Assembly (NCBI RefSeq): GCF_007833215.1
Contig: NZ_CP042239.1
Coordinates: 2,850,001-2,914,000 of the forward strand
Source of the DNA: Sphingomonas suaedae
GTDB taxonomy: Bacteria > Pseudomonadota > Alphaproteobacteria > Sphingomonadales > Sphingomonadaceae
DNA length: 64,000 nt
Direction: 5' to 3'
Positions 34,397 through 43,690 of this stretch are shown piece after piece. The translations under genes were made by a program, and so were the position numbers. The notes beneath the pieces are model-generated. The model saw only the letters and a program-made list of their open reading frames with translations, made no database searches and had not been told where the DNA came from. Numbering within the stretch: the stretch's first letter is position 1; each line of letters begins with the position of its first letter.

Positions 34397-35851
34397 ATGA
34401 CGGCGCAACGGGTTTCGCGACGCAAGGCAATCGGGCTGGCGGCCGCGCTGCTTGCGACGGCCCTCGGCTCGGGAACCGCGCTAGCTGGCCCCCAGGAGAC
34501 GACCGCTCGCCCCGCCCAAACCGCGCCGCAGCGCCCCCCGACAAAGCCCAATATCCTCTTCGTGCTGGTCGACGACATGGGATATGGCGACCTGTCGATC
34601 ACGGGTAACCGCCTCGTCGCGACGCCGCATATCGATGCGCTCGCGCGCGACGGGCTGATGATGACCCAGTTCTACGACGCCTCGCCGATCTGCTCCCCAT
34701 CGCGCGCCGGCTTCATGACCGGGCGCTTCCCGGCCCGCGACCGGTTCGTCACCTTTGTCGACGGTCGACGTCGCAATGCCGCGTTCAACCAGGCCGACTG
34801 GCTCGATCCCAAATTGCCGACCCTGCCGCGCACGCTGCAACAGGTGGGGTACGCGACTGGGCAGTTCGGCAAATGGCATTTGGGTGGGGGGCGCGACATA
34901 GGCGATGCGCCACTGCCGACCGCCTATGGGTTCGATGAAAGCTATGTGCAGTGGGAGGGCCTTGGCCCCCGCGTGCTGCCCACCGATCTGACCAACAAGC
35001 TTGGCGAGCAGAGCGCGGCTCTGGGCAAGGGGCCGATCGACTGGCTGCCCCGCGCCCAGCTTACCGCGCGGTTCATTGACAAGACGCTCGATTTCGTTCG
35101 CCGCAGCAAGGACAAGTCCTGGTTTGCGCAGCTTTGGCTGACCGACATGCACTCGCCCTGGGTGCCCAGCGCCGAGCAGCTTGCGGCGACCAAGGGCAAG
35201 GGGCGCAACCCGCGCGAGGACAATTTCCTTGCGGTACTGGTCGCGATGGATGCCGAGATCGGTCGGCTGGTCGAGGGGCTTCGCGCGGCGGGCGAACTGG
35301 ACGACACGTTGATCGTCTTCACATCGGACAACGGCCCGACGATCGGCGCCAATGCTCCCGGTTCGGCCGGTCCGTATCGCGGGCGCAAGGCGAGCCTGTA
35401 CGAAGGCGGGGTGCGCCAGCCACTGATCATACGCTGGCCGGGTCAGGTGCCTGCGGGACGCCGCGATGCCGATAGCGTGGTGCAAGCGGTCGACCTGCTG
35501 CCGACGATGGCCGCGATAACCGGCGCGCGCAACCCAAGCGGAATCGACGGGATCGACGTCTCCGCCGCCTGGCGCGGCAAGCCGATCACGTCGCGACCCG
35601 ACCTTTACAGTCATATCGCGCGCGCGGGGGGTGAGGCGTTCGGACCGCTTTATGCAATCCGCTCCGGCCCGTGGAAACTGCTGATGAATGTCGATGGCAG
35701 CGCGGCCGAGCTCTACAATATCGAGCAGGATCCGGGCGAGCAGCGCGACCGCAAGGCCGATTCACCCTCTGTGTTCAAGGACTTGTCGCGCAGGCTGGCA
35801 AGCTGGATCGCCACCCTTCCGCCACCGGCCACGCCGCGGCCCAGGCGCTGA
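34397..35851 (+). CDS. Sulfatase (Cys-type, S1 family), Tat-exported, near-duplicate of the one at 48160
   Basis: The protein has 484 residues; ATG 34397 follows AGGGAG. The leader VSRRKAIGLAAALLATALGS is a twin-arginine signal. Metal-binding NILFVLVDDMGYGDLSITGN is followed by the formylglycine motif with Cys99 in SPICSPSRAGFMTG, then FGKWHLGGG, WLTDMHSPW and FTSDNGPTIG. It hydrolyses sulfate esters after Cys-to-formylglycine conversion; no maturation enzyme is encoded in the window. The protein is very similar along its whole length to the sulfatase at 48160. The target sulfate position is unknown; context suggests an algal-type sulfated glycan. Confidence 0.92.
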   Translation: MTAQRVSRRKAIGLAAALLATALGSGTALAGPQETTARPAQTAPQRPPTKPNILFVLVDDMGYGDLSITGNRLVATPHIDALARDGLMMTQFYDASPICSPSRAGFMTGRFPARDRFVTFVDGRRRNAAFNQADWLDPKLPTLPRTLQQVGYATGQFGKWHLGGGRDIGDAPLPTAYGFDESYVQWEGLGPRVLPTDLTNKLGEQSAALGKGPIDWLPRAQLTARFIDKTLDFVRRSKDKSWFAQLWLTDMHSPWVPSAEQLAATKGKGRNPREDNFLAVLVAMDAEIGRLVEGLRAAGELDDTLIVFTSDNGPTIGANAPGSAGPYRGRKASLYEGGVRQPLIIRWPGQVPAGRRDADSVVQAVDLLPTMAAITGARNPSGIDGIDVSAAWRGKPITSRPDLYSHIARAGGEAFGPLYAIRSGPWKLLMNVDGSAAELYNIEQDPGEQRDRKADSPSVFKDLSRRLASWIATLPPPATPRPRR

Positions 35852-35902
35852 ACCCGGGCGGCACAAACCAAAGTTCATCGTGCGAGCCGAACTTCTTGAT
35901 TA

Positions 35903-35932
35903 GTATGATAATTCGGATATATGCATCCGAAT
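35903..35932. promoter_or_regulatory. PUL operator candidate plus perfect inverted repeat before the receptor gene
   Basis: GTATGATAATT at 35903-35913 carries the shared core. It overlaps a perfect 8-base inverted repeat, ATTCGGAT (35911-35918) and ATCCGAAT (35925-35932), separated by ATATGC. The block lies 23 bases or more before the receptor start. Confidence 0.5.
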
Positions 35933-35954
35933 AAATTTCCTGGGGAGGATATAA

Positions 35955-38666
35955 ATGAGAATTTCTATTATTCTTGCGTGCACGACGTCGGCGCTCGCGC
36001 TTGTTGCGATTCCGACCGGCGCGATGGCGCAGGACGAAACCGTCACCGTCGACAGCGCGCCCGAAGACCCTTCCGAACAGGAAGAGATCGTCATCACCGC
36101 GATCCAGCGCAGCCTTGAAACGTCGCAGGCGATCAAACAGGATTCCGACCAGATCGTCGATTCGATCGTTGCGGAGGATATCGGCAAGCTGCCCGACGTG
36201 ACCGCGACGGAATCGCTCGCGCGTATCACCGGCGTGCAGGTTGACTTCGCGAATGGTACGGCGGCCGGCACCCGCGTACGCGGCCTCCCCGATATCACGA
36301 CCACCTATAACGGCCGCGAATTGTTCACCGGTCAGGGACGCGCAGTCGCGCTTCAGGATTTCCCGTCGAGCAGCATCGCGCGGCTCGACGTGTACAAGTC
36401 AGGAAGCGCAAACTTGCTCGAGCCCGGCATTGCCGGCCTGATCGACGTCCGCGCGCGCAAGCCGCTCGACTTCAAGGGCGATCGCATTGCGGGCGGCATC
36501 AGCGGCGTGCACTGGCGCCAGTCGCAGAAGCTGGGCGTCGATGCAAACCTGCTCATCAGCAAGCGCTGGGACACCGGGATCGGCGACATCGGTTTCCTGA
36601 TCGAGGGGTCCTACACCGATATAAAGTTCCTCGATTCCTCACGCAACGTCAGCCAGCAGATCCTGAGCCGCAACGTCGCCGGGCTGGGCACGATCCGTTA
36701 TCCCTCGTTCGTCAACATCAACTATAATTCGGCCGATCGTTACCGCCCCTCGGTCGCAACGGCGCTGCAATGGCGTCCCAGCACCGAGCTGGAATTCTAT
36801 GCCGATTTCCTGTTTCAGGGTTATCGGAACACCGGCTTTGGCAGCAACTTCCAGGTTAATTCCGGGCAACAGGCGAACCTGACCGACATCGTTTTGATTC
36901 CCGGCACGAACCAGGTCAAAAGCATGACGGCGGCAGCCGGCGCATTCCCGACCGGCGTTCAGCGCGCGATCGATGCATGGACGGATACCTATCAGGCAGG
37001 TGTCGGCTTCATTTGGAGGCGTGACGGGCTGCGCATCACCGGGGATGTCGCATTCACCGATTCGACGTTCACCCAGGACGCGCTGAATTTCAATTTTAGC
37101 GGCATCGTTCCGCAAGCGACCCGTACGTTCGACTTTGATACGGACCAGGGTGTCGGCGGCGGCACCACCGTCGTGACCGACGTCAATCTGAGCGACCCTT
37201 CCCGCTATCGCATGACGGGTTTGGGTCAGAATGGTTCGCGCGCTCATGGCCGCGACTGGCAGGGACGCCTGGATCTCGACTATCGTTTCGGCCCCCGCGG
37301 CCTCACCAATGTGCAGGCGGGCGTTCGCTTCAACACCCGTGATTTCGATCAGTCGAACTACAGCGAAAGCGGCGTTGCGCCGGCGGGGCAGTTCTTCCCC
37401 CTGCTGCCGCTGGACTATACCAGCACTTCGCCCGGATTCCGCGGTGACGCGGTGGAGATCACGCGCACGTTCGTGACGCCGACGCCCGAAAGCCTGCGCG
37501 CCAATTTGGCGGCGCTTCGTGCCATCGCGGGCATGTCCGCAGAGCGGGCGCCACTTGAGGAAGTCTATTTCGGTAAAGAAAAGACCTATGCCGGCTATCT
37601 GCAAGGCCGCTACGCCTTTGATCTGGGCAGCATGACCCTCGACGGTCTGGTCGGGCTGCGCGCCGTGCGGACCGAAAACGAGATCAACGGGTTCGATCGG
37701 GTCACAACTGGCGGCGTGACCACGGTGGTCCCGGTATCGAACAGCAACAGCTATACCGATTTCCTGCCCAATATCAGCGCACGGTTGCGCATCACGCCCA
37801 AGCTGCAGCTTCGCCTTGCCTATACGGAGACTCGGACACGTCCCGGTTTTGGCGATCTCAACCCGTCGCTGACGATCGGTGCGCCTTCCACCACGTGTAA
37901 CACCGATCCGAACGATCCGGATTGCGTTCGCGTGTCGAACGGCGGCAACTCCGATCTCGACCCGATCCGGTCGCACAATTATGATGCGTCGCTGGAATGG
38001 TATTTCACGCGCAGTGGATCGCTGACGTTCGGCGTGTTCAACCGTGATGTCACCGGTTTTATCTCGGACTTCACCACGGACGTCGAGGATGCCGAATTCG
38101 GCCGCTTGCGCGTCACCCGTCCGTTCAACGGCGGTGAGGGTCGATTGCGGGGCTTGGAGGCAGCGTTCCGCTCGTTCCTGCGGTTCCCGGGCGTGCCCGA
38201 CTGGGCCCGTAATTTCGGCGTTCTCGCCAACTACACCTATATCGATCATGAATCGGAACTGCCACAGGCATTGGCGGAGACGCTGCCCGGCAAGCAGCGG
38301 CTTGCCGGCGTGTCCAACCACATCGCCAATGCCGGCATTTTTTACGACAGCCGCTTCTTTTCGGCGCGCGCATCGTACAATTACCGGTCGGACTATGTGG
38401 TCGAATATAATCGCGTGAACGATCCCGCGCTTGGCAATGCCGTGCTCGGCCCGACGCTGCCGATCATCGAGGACGGGCGTGGCACGCTGGATATCAATGC
38501 CACGCTCGAGCCGACCCGGAATGTCACGCTGGCGTTCAGCGTCGCCAATGTGCTGGGCGCCGCAGCAACGAACCAACGCCAGTTCAATACCGAAGGGCAG
38601 ATCTATCCCTGGCAGACCCGATTCCTGGAGACGGTCTATCGCGTAGGTGTCCGCTTCCGCTTCTGA
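35955..38666 (+). CDS. TonB-dependent receptor of the sulfated-glycan locus
   Basis: The protein has 903 residues; GGGGAGG lies just upstream of ATG 35955. The signal peptide is MRISIILACTTSALALVAIP-TGAMA. There is no STN domain. A TonB box (EEIVITAIQRSL) precedes the plug (IVAEDIGKLPDVTATESLAR, RVRGLPDITTTYNGRELFTG, VYKSGSANLLEPGIAGLIDV), and the barrel ends in Phe (VYRVGVRFRF). Plugs with SIVAEDIGKLPD are common in alphaproteobacterial carbohydrate receptors. It should import oligosaccharides released by the neighbouring enzymes. It is regulated with the locus by the element upstream, and a terminator follows at 38693. Confidence 0.93.
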   Translation: MRISIILACTTSALALVAIPTGAMAQDETVTVDSAPEDPSEQEEIVITAIQRSLETSQAIKQDSDQIVDSIVAEDIGKLPDVTATESLARITGVQVDFANGTAAGTRVRGLPDITTTYNGRELFTGQGRAVALQDFPSSSIARLDVYKSGSANLLEPGIAGLIDVRARKPLDFKGDRIAGGISGVHWRQSQKLGVDANLLISKRWDTGIGDIGFLIEGSYTDIKFLDSSRNVSQQILSRNVAGLGTIRYPSFVNINYNSADRYRPSVATALQWRPSTELEFYADFLFQGYRNTGFGSNFQVNSGQQANLTDIVLIPGTNQVKSMTAAAGAFPTGVQRAIDAWTDTYQAGVGFIWRRDGLRITGDVAFTDSTFTQDALNFNFSGIVPQATRTFDFDTDQGVGGGTTVVTDVNLSDPSRYRMTGLGQNGSRAHGRDWQGRLDLDYRFGPRGLTNVQAGVRFNTRDFDQSNYSESGVAPAGQFFPLLPLDYTSTSPGFRGDAVEITRTFVTPTPESLRANLAALRAIAGMSAERAPLEEVYFGKEKTYAGYLQGRYAFDLGSMTLDGLVGLRAVRTENEINGFDRVTTGGVTTVVPVSNSNSYTDFLPNISARLRITPKLQLRLAYTETRTRPGFGDLNPSLTIGAPSTTCNTDPNDPDCVRVSNGGNSDLDPIRSHNYDASLEWYFTRSGSLTFGVFNRDVTGFISDFTTDVEDAEFGRLRVTRPFNGGEGRLRGLEAAFRSFLRFPGVPDWARNFGVLANYTYIDHESELPQALAETLPGKQRLAGVSNHIANAGIFYDSRFFSARASYNYRSDYVVEYNRVNDPALGNAVLGPTLPIIEDGRGTLDINATLEPTRNVTLAFSVANVLGAAATNQRQFNTEGQIYPWQTRFLETVYRVGVRFRF

Positions 38667-38692
38667 CCTTCGCCAGGCCCCACCTGACAGAC

Positions 38693-38726
38693 AAGCCCGC
38701 CATCGTCCGACGACGTTGGCGGGCTT
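38693..38726 (+). terminator. Rho-independent terminator after the TonB receptor
   Basis: AAGCCCGCCA (38693-38702) pairs with TGGCGGGCTT (38717-38726), with further CGTC/GACG pairing inside, ending in TTTT. Confidence 0.85.
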
Positions 38727-38819
38727 TTCGTTGCGGTACGGTGTCAGGCAGCGAAGACCATCGGACGTCGCGACATTTTGCGACACATGTCCGCTTGCGC
38801 GCCAATTCTGAACTTATTT

Positions 38820-38831
38820 ATATGATCATAT
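38820..38831. promoter_or_regulatory. PUL operator candidate ATATGATCATAT (perfect palindrome)
   Basis: A perfect 12-base palindrome 20-31 bases before the sulfatase start at 38851. It is a compact version of the ATATGATA element. Confidence 0.5.
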
Positions 38832-38850
38832 TGCAGTTTGGAGAGCATTG

Positions 38851-40557
38851 ATGGTCGCACGTCGCAACTTTATGAGAACCATCGCGGTCGCTCTGGCGGG
38901 CTCGATGCTGTCGAGCATGGCCGGCGCCGCGCCGATGCCACAGGCGCCGGGCAAGGACCGGCCTAACATCGTCGTCATCCTGGTCGATGACATGGGCTTT
39001 TCCGACTTCAGCAGCTATGGCGGCGAAATTCCCACCCCGAACATCGACGCGCTCGCGGACAATGGGCTGCGGTTCACCCAATTCTACAACAATGCGCGAT
39101 GCAGCCCGACGCGTGCAGCATTGCTGACCGGGCTAAACCCGCATCAAGCCGGGATGGGCTATCTGTCGGGCAAGGTCGAGCCGGAGTCACGCGGCACATT
39201 CGGACGGCTGCACGAACGCAGCGTCACGATCGCGCAGCTGCTGCGCGGCTCGGGCTATATGACCGCGATGACCGGCAAATGGCATCTGGGCAACCGGCCC
39301 GGCACGACCGCGGCAACCCGTGGCTTCGACCGGTCGCTTTCGGCAGTCGCGGGTGGCATCTATTTCCCCGACCAGACATTCGGAACACGCGGCGGCAGGC
39401 GCTTTTTACTGCGCGATGGCGAGCGCATCGAGCTCAACGATCCTTCCCTGGGCAAGGACTGGTACGGCACCGATTTGTGGACCGATGAAGGCATCCGCTA
39501 CATCGACGAAGCGCGGGAGGAGAAGAAGCCGTTCTTCCTCTACCTCGCCCATGTCGCCCCGCACTTCCCGCTGATGGCGCCCCAGGCGGACATCGAGCGC
39601 TTCGTCGGCAACTATCGCGAAGGCTGGACCAAGCTGCGCGCCGCGCGCTTCAAGCGCCAACAGGAAATGGGGCTGATCGGCCCGAACACCGGCCTTGGCG
39701 AAGTACCCGAGGCCGCAGACGATTGGGACGCGCTTTCCGAGGCGGACAAGACCCGGTTCGACCGGATGATGGCGGTCTATGCCGCGACGATCAGCCGCGT
39801 CGACCAGTCGGTCGGTCGCCTGACGGCGCACCTCAAGGCAACGGGTCAGTTCGACAACACGCTGATCCTGATCATGTCGGACAATGGCGGGAATGCCGAA
39901 TCCGGCCCGCGCGGCCGCACCGGTGCCGCGCCATGGGGTGGCCCGTCGAGCGATACCTGGGCGGGCATGAACTGGGCGGTGCTTCAGAACACCCCCTTCC
40001 GGTCGTTCAAGCATTTTACCCATGAGGGCGGCATCGCCACGCCGCTCATCGCACATTGGCCGGCGGGGATCGCGGCGAACCTTCGCGGGCGGCTGGAGCG
40101 GACCCCGGCGCATGTGATCGACATCATGCCGACGCTGCTGGAACTCACCGGCACCCGCTATCCCGAGACGTTCGCGGGCCATGCGATCCTGCCCTATGAA
40201 GGCACGACGCTCGCCCCCCTGCTGCGCGGCAACCCGGCAAAGCGCGACAAGCCGATCTTCTGGGCGCATGAAGGCAATAACGCGGTCCGCGACGGCCAGT
40301 GGAAGGCAGTCAAACGGCTGGGCTATTCATGGCAGCTGTTCGACATGAGCGCGGATCGCACCGAGCGGAACGATCTGGCCAAGGAGCAGCCCGCACGGCT
40401 GGCGGCGATGTCGAGCACTTGGGACCAGTGGGCCGAGCGCACCTATGTCGATCCATGGACCGACGAGCCGCGGCGCACCGACTGGGGCGCGCCGATCGGT
40501 GGAGGCGCTCAGGCCGAGGACCGTCCGCGCAGGCCGCGCCGACGCCGCCGGAACTGA
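38851..40557 (+). CDS. Sulfatase (arylsulfatase AtsA-like, Cys-type)
   Basis: The protein has 568 residues; ATG 38851 follows GGAGAG. The leader VARRNFMRTIAVALAGSMLS suggests export. Motifs: NIVVILVDDMGFSDFSSYGG, the formylglycine site Cys84 in NNARCSPTRAALLTGLNPHQ (CSPTR variant), MTGKWHLG, LYLAHVAPHFPL, IMSDNGGNAESG and HWPAGI. The NARCSPTRAALLTG segment and a long insertion (SGPRGRTGAAPWGG) are typical of AtsA-like arylsulfatases. The C-terminus is an unusual Arg/Pro-rich tail (DRPRRPRRRRRN). It converges with the GH43-type gene, with a strong terminator between. Confidence 0.92.
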   Translation: MVARRNFMRTIAVALAGSMLSSMAGAAPMPQAPGKDRPNIVVILVDDMGFSDFSSYGGEIPTPNIDALADNGLRFTQFYNNARCSPTRAALLTGLNPHQAGMGYLSGKVEPESRGTFGRLHERSVTIAQLLRGSGYMTAMTGKWHLGNRPGTTAATRGFDRSLSAVAGGIYFPDQTFGTRGGRRFLLRDGERIELNDPSLGKDWYGTDLWTDEGIRYIDEAREEKKPFFLYLAHVAPHFPLMAPQADIERFVGNYREGWTKLRAARFKRQQEMGLIGPNTGLGEVPEAADDWDALSEADKTRFDRMMAVYAATISRVDQSVGRLTAHLKATGQFDNTLILIMSDNGGNAESGPRGRTGAAPWGGPSSDTWAGMNWAVLQNTPFRSFKHFTHEGGIATPLIAHWPAGIAANLRGRLERTPAHVIDIMPTLLELTGTRYPETFAGHAILPYEGTTLAPLLRGNPAKRDKPIFWAHEGNNAVRDGQWKAVKRLGYSWQLFDMSADRTERNDLAKEQPARLAAMSSTWDQWAERTYVDPWTDEPRRTDWGAPIGGGAQAEDRPRRPRRRRRN

Positions 40558-40567
40558 AACCGGGATC

Positions 40568-40606
40568 AAAAAGGGCGTTGCCGACCGCGTCGGCAACGCC
40601 CTTTTT
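40568..40606. terminator. Bidirectional rho-independent terminator
   Basis: An 18-base perfect stem (AAAAAGGGCGTTGCCGAC at 40568-40585, complement at 40589-40606) with a 3-base loop and A/T runs on both sides serves the convergent sulfatase and GH43-type genes. Confidence 0.95.
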
Positions 40607-40637
40607 TACACGATCGAGACGGCCGCGGGCCGCGGAT

Positions 40638-42548
40638 TCAGTCGCGTACCGCGTCGATCCGCGGCACACCGATCGACGCGGGATCGCCGATGTCGATCGG
40701 CACCAGCCCGAACTGCATCCGCCACGGCGCGGTCGGATCATTGCCGAACATCGTGTACCAGTAGTTGCCCTGTTTGTCCTTGAACGCCGTGCCATGGCCG
40801 CCATGCGGGGCACCCATGCGTCGCTGGCTATAAGGCCCGAACAACGTCTTCGACGTGCCATACATCATGTCGTATGTGCCGTGTGTACGGAGTGGACCAT
40901 GCCACTCCGCGCCGGTCAAAAAGTACACGCCGTTGACCTTGATCAAGCCGTTGCCCTCATAGCCGACATGATCGCCATCGGCATCGACCAATGTCCGCAC
41001 TGGTCCGTCGAACCCGTCGCGCTTGGCATTCAACTTGCCGATGCTGCCGCCGCCCCACAGGAAATAGAGGCCGTCGTCATCCTCGAACGGGAAGCCGTCG
41101 ATGCCCTTCACGAAATAGCTTTTCGTGACATTCTCATACGGCCCGTCGGGCTTGCCGCTGGTCGAGCGGTAGAGCCAGGTCTTGCCCCCCACCCCGCGCT
41201 CCATGACCGAGAAGGCGAGGTAATAGGTCTTGTCGCGCTCAACCCATTTGATCTCGGGTGCCCAGAGTTCGGCGATATTGTCGCCGAAATCATAGCCCAA
41301 ACCTTCCCATTTCCAGATGAAGCCGGCGTCGTCCCATGTCTTGAGATCGGCCGAACGCCACAGTTTCACCCCGCCCTCCGGCCGGTGATAGCCATAGCCG
41401 TCGAGCGTGCCGACCAGATAGTAATAGCCATCGCCGCCCAGCGTCACCGACGGGTCGCGCATCGACTCGGTCGTCACCAGCGGCTTGCGAGCCGCAACGG
41501 CGCTGTCTTCAGTAATGACCGATGCCGCCTGACGCAGTCGCCCGTCCGGCGCGCGTTCGAGCGGGGCGAGACCGACCTGCTCACAGAACAGCGCGAAGCC
41601 ATCATCGCATTTGGGGTTATAGACTGCGGCAAGTTTGCCATCGTCCATCCGCACCAGCGATCCGCGCCCGGCATGCGGCACCGCAAGCGCGCGCATCGTG
41701 AATGGGCCATAGGGGGTCGGTGCTTCGGCGACGAACAGATCCTCGGTCGCGGTGCGCATTCGGCCGGTGGTTTCGCTGGCGACGAGGATGTATTTGTCGC
41801 CGTCGCGCGTCATCGTCGCGCCGCGCGTGCCGATACGGGTGCGCACCGGCCAGTCCTTGCCCACCGGCGGATGCTTGGCGAACAGTGTCTGGTCGGGCTT
41901 GAGGAAGCGGGGCGCTTCGGCGATCTTCTGGAAGCCCGGCACAAGCCGCGCGATCATGCCCCCGCCCCACACCAGATAACCCTTGCCGTCATTGTCGATG
42001 AACAGCGACACGTCGCTTGCGTCCTCCACAAGACATGGCGAGGCCGCAAAGGCGCCGCCCGGCGTCGCGGCACTGCCAATGGCGATTCGCGCGCAGCCGG
42101 TCTTGTCGGAGAATGCCAGATAAAGCGCGTCGCCCGCCACCGTCACCGACGGCGCGAGATAGCGTTCGGACACATCGCCCACCTTGATGCCGTTACCCGA
42201 AATCTTGGCCGGACCGACCCGTGTCCAGGTCTTTGCATCGGCGGAACGCCAAAGTTCGACGCCATGGCGCGCGCCAGTGCGCAGGCTGGTACCGGTGAGG
42301 ATCCACCCGCCCCCCGGCAACCGCGCGACCGACGCGTCGCCGATCGGGCGTTCTGCGAAGATCGCGGCGACGGGCTTCGCATCTGCGGCCGGCATCACCG
42401 TCGCATTCTGGTCCATCGATGGATGGTCGGCGAAAATATCGTCGGCCACCGCCTTTTTGAGTGGCTGGACCTGCGCAGCGACCGGAATCGCGGCGAACGC
42501 AGCGAGGGCGAGGCCGGACAGCAGAGCCGGTTTCGTCATACACATCAT
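40638..42548 (-). CDS. Tandem GH43-like two-propeller glycoside hydrolase
   Basis: The protein has 636 residues; the start ATG 42548 overlaps the stop of the upstream hydrolase gene (ATGA), so they are coupled. A signal peptide ends at AAIPVAAQ. Two five-bladed propellers follow. The C-terminal one (from about residue 360) keeps a GH43-like triad: Asp in TESMRDPSVTLGGDG, Asp in VKGIDGFPFEDDDG, Glu in VGYEGNGLIKVNG. The N-terminal one has the matching frame (SDVSLFIDNDGKGYLVWGGG) but lacks the acid Glu (TRGATMTRDGDKY), so it looks like a degenerate, perhaps binding, copy. Likely activity is on arabinose or xylose linkages. Longer starts inside the upstream gene are not needed. Confidence 0.8.
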   Translation of the reverse strand: MMCMTKPALLSGLALAAFAAIPVAAQVQPLKKAVADDIFADHPSMDQNATVMPAADAKPVAAIFAERPIGDASVARLPGGGWILTGTSLRTGARHGVELWRSADAKTWTRVGPAKISGNGIKVGDVSERYLAPSVTVAGDALYLAFSDKTGCARIAIGSAATPGGAFAASPCLVEDASDVSLFIDNDGKGYLVWGGGMIARLVPGFQKIAEAPRFLKPDQTLFAKHPPVGKDWPVRTRIGTRGATMTRDGDKYILVASETTGRMRTATEDLFVAEAPTPYGPFTMRALAVPHAGRGSLVRMDDGKLAAVYNPKCDDGFALFCEQVGLAPLERAPDGRLRQAASVITEDSAVAARKPLVTTESMRDPSVTLGGDGYYYLVGTLDGYGYHRPEGGVKLWRSADLKTWDDAGFIWKWEGLGYDFGDNIAELWAPEIKWVERDKTYYLAFSVMERGVGGKTWLYRSTSGKPDGPYENVTKSYFVKGIDGFPFEDDDGLYFLWGGGSIGKLNAKRDGFDGPVRTLVDADGDHVGYEGNGLIKVNGVYFLTGAEWHGPLRTHGTYDMMYGTSKTLFGPYSQRRMGAPHGGHGTAFKDKQGNYWYTMFGNDPTAPWRMQFGLVPIDIGDPASIGVPRIDAVRD

Positions 42549-43666
42549 TTGTTCTGCAATCTCTTGAACTGGTCGAACCACATATAATTGGGCGCGGCGG
42601 TCCCATCGGCTTCCGGGCGAATGGTACGGCCGGCGAACACGCTGTTGAGCAGCCAGGGCGTCTTGTCCGGCCCCCATTTCGCGGACATCGAGCTGCCCTG
42701 CTTGAACCCATAGGTCGCGACCGCGAGGCGACCGGTTTCGCGGAAGATCTTCATCTGGTTCGCGAGATAGAATTTCCGGTTCTCGAACCACGGGCTCATC
42801 TTGAGATATTCGTCCCACTGCGCCTTGGGGAATGGAGTCTCCAGCGCGGCCTTGATGATCTGCCAGTTCTGCGCGGTGCGCGGTGCCTGATATTTGTCGG
42901 CAAAGGCCGGCGCGACCGGCTTCTTCATATTCTGCTGCCACCACCAGATCAGCGAGAATTCGGTGACGATGAATTTCTGTTCCGGGCGCATGCGCGGCAG
43001 GACATAGTCGAGAAACGCTTTCGATTGCTCGATCGCGCCAAGGTGCGGGTGAATGGTGACTCCGGCGAGTTCCGGCGTTTCCTTGACGAAGGCCATCCAG
43101 CGCTCAGTCGTCGCGGTGCGCCACTTCGGATTGTTGAGCTTGTTCATCGCGCCCATGTACAGCGCCGTTGCACATTGGGCGCCGCAATGCTGGTTCCGAT
43201 AGGCGATGACCCGCTTCGCCAGCCCTTCGTAAAAGGCGTTGAAATTGGGATTCCAGTCCTGCTGGCGGCTTTCGATGAAGGGCTCGTTACCGATCACCAA
43301 TATGTCGACCTTGCCCATGACCAGCGGCAACACGGCATCGGTGCGCGCGAGCTGGCGCTGATATTCCTCGCCCCCGGCCTTTGGAAACGGCACGCGATTA
43401 TAGGGATATTTTAGCGTCAGGATCGTCTTGTAGCCGCGGGCCTTGGCCTCCAGGATCGTCTTGACCGCACCATGCTCCGCAGCGGGCTGACGGTCGAGCT
43501 GGGGCATGGGCAGGAAGATGCGGACCCATTTCGCGCCCGCTTTTTCAAGCTCGCGATAGTCCACATCCTCATAATGCTCGTTATAGTTGGCGCCGAGCGC
43601 CCCCTGCGCCAGTGCCGGGCCCGACAGGCCGATCAGCGCAGCGGCCGCCGCGAGAAACAATCGCAT
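42545..43666 (-). CDS. Putative clan GH-A glycoside hydrolase, paralogue 3 of 3
   Basis: The protein has 373 residues; ATG 43666 follows GGGGAGAG, the same leader as paralogue 2. The signal peptide is MRLFLAAAAALIGLSGPALA-QG. The domain opens GANYNEHYEDVDYREL; Glu128 in VDILVIGNEPFI and Glu236 in KFIVTEFSLIWWW are the presumed acid/base and nucleophile, and GVTIHPHLGAIE precedes the latter. It overlaps the tandem GH43-like gene by 4 bases and follows a sulfatase gene by 24 bases, so sulfatase, this hydrolase and the GH43-like enzyme are probably one transcript. Family not assigned. Confidence 0.75.
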   Translation of the reverse strand: MRLFLAAAAALIGLSGPALAQGALGANYNEHYEDVDYRELEKAGAKWVRIFLPMPQLDRQPAAEHGAVKTILEAKARGYKTILTLKYPYNRVPFPKAGGEEYQRQLARTDAVLPLVMGKVDILVIGNEPFIESRQQDWNPNFNAFYEGLAKRVIAYRNQHCGAQCATALYMGAMNKLNNPKWRTATTERWMAFVKETPELAGVTIHPHLGAIEQSKAFLDYVLPRMRPEQKFIVTEFSLIWWWQQNMKKPVAPAFADKYQAPRTAQNWQIIKAALETPFPKAQWDEYLKMSPWFENRKFYLANQMKIFRETGRLAVATYGFKQGSSMSAKWGPDKTPWLLNSVFAGRTIRPEADGTAAPNYMWFDQFKRLQNK

Positions 43667-43690
43667 GAGTCTCTCCCCTTTCATCTTTGT

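Noticed and set aside
36639..38786. Very long open frame (715 codons) on the minus strand
   Set aside because: It is antisense to the TonB receptor at 35955-38666, has no family motifs, and arises from high GC and codon bias.
40299..42587. Long plus-strand open frame (762 codons)
   Set aside because: It is antisense to the tandem GH43-like gene, whose signal peptide, operon overlap and catalytic motifs are clear.
42549..42944. N-terminal extension of the tandem GH43-like protein
   Set aside because: The extra 132 residues lie inside the upstream hydrolase gene in another frame; the ATGA overlap at 42545-42548 with a signal peptide right after is the natural start.
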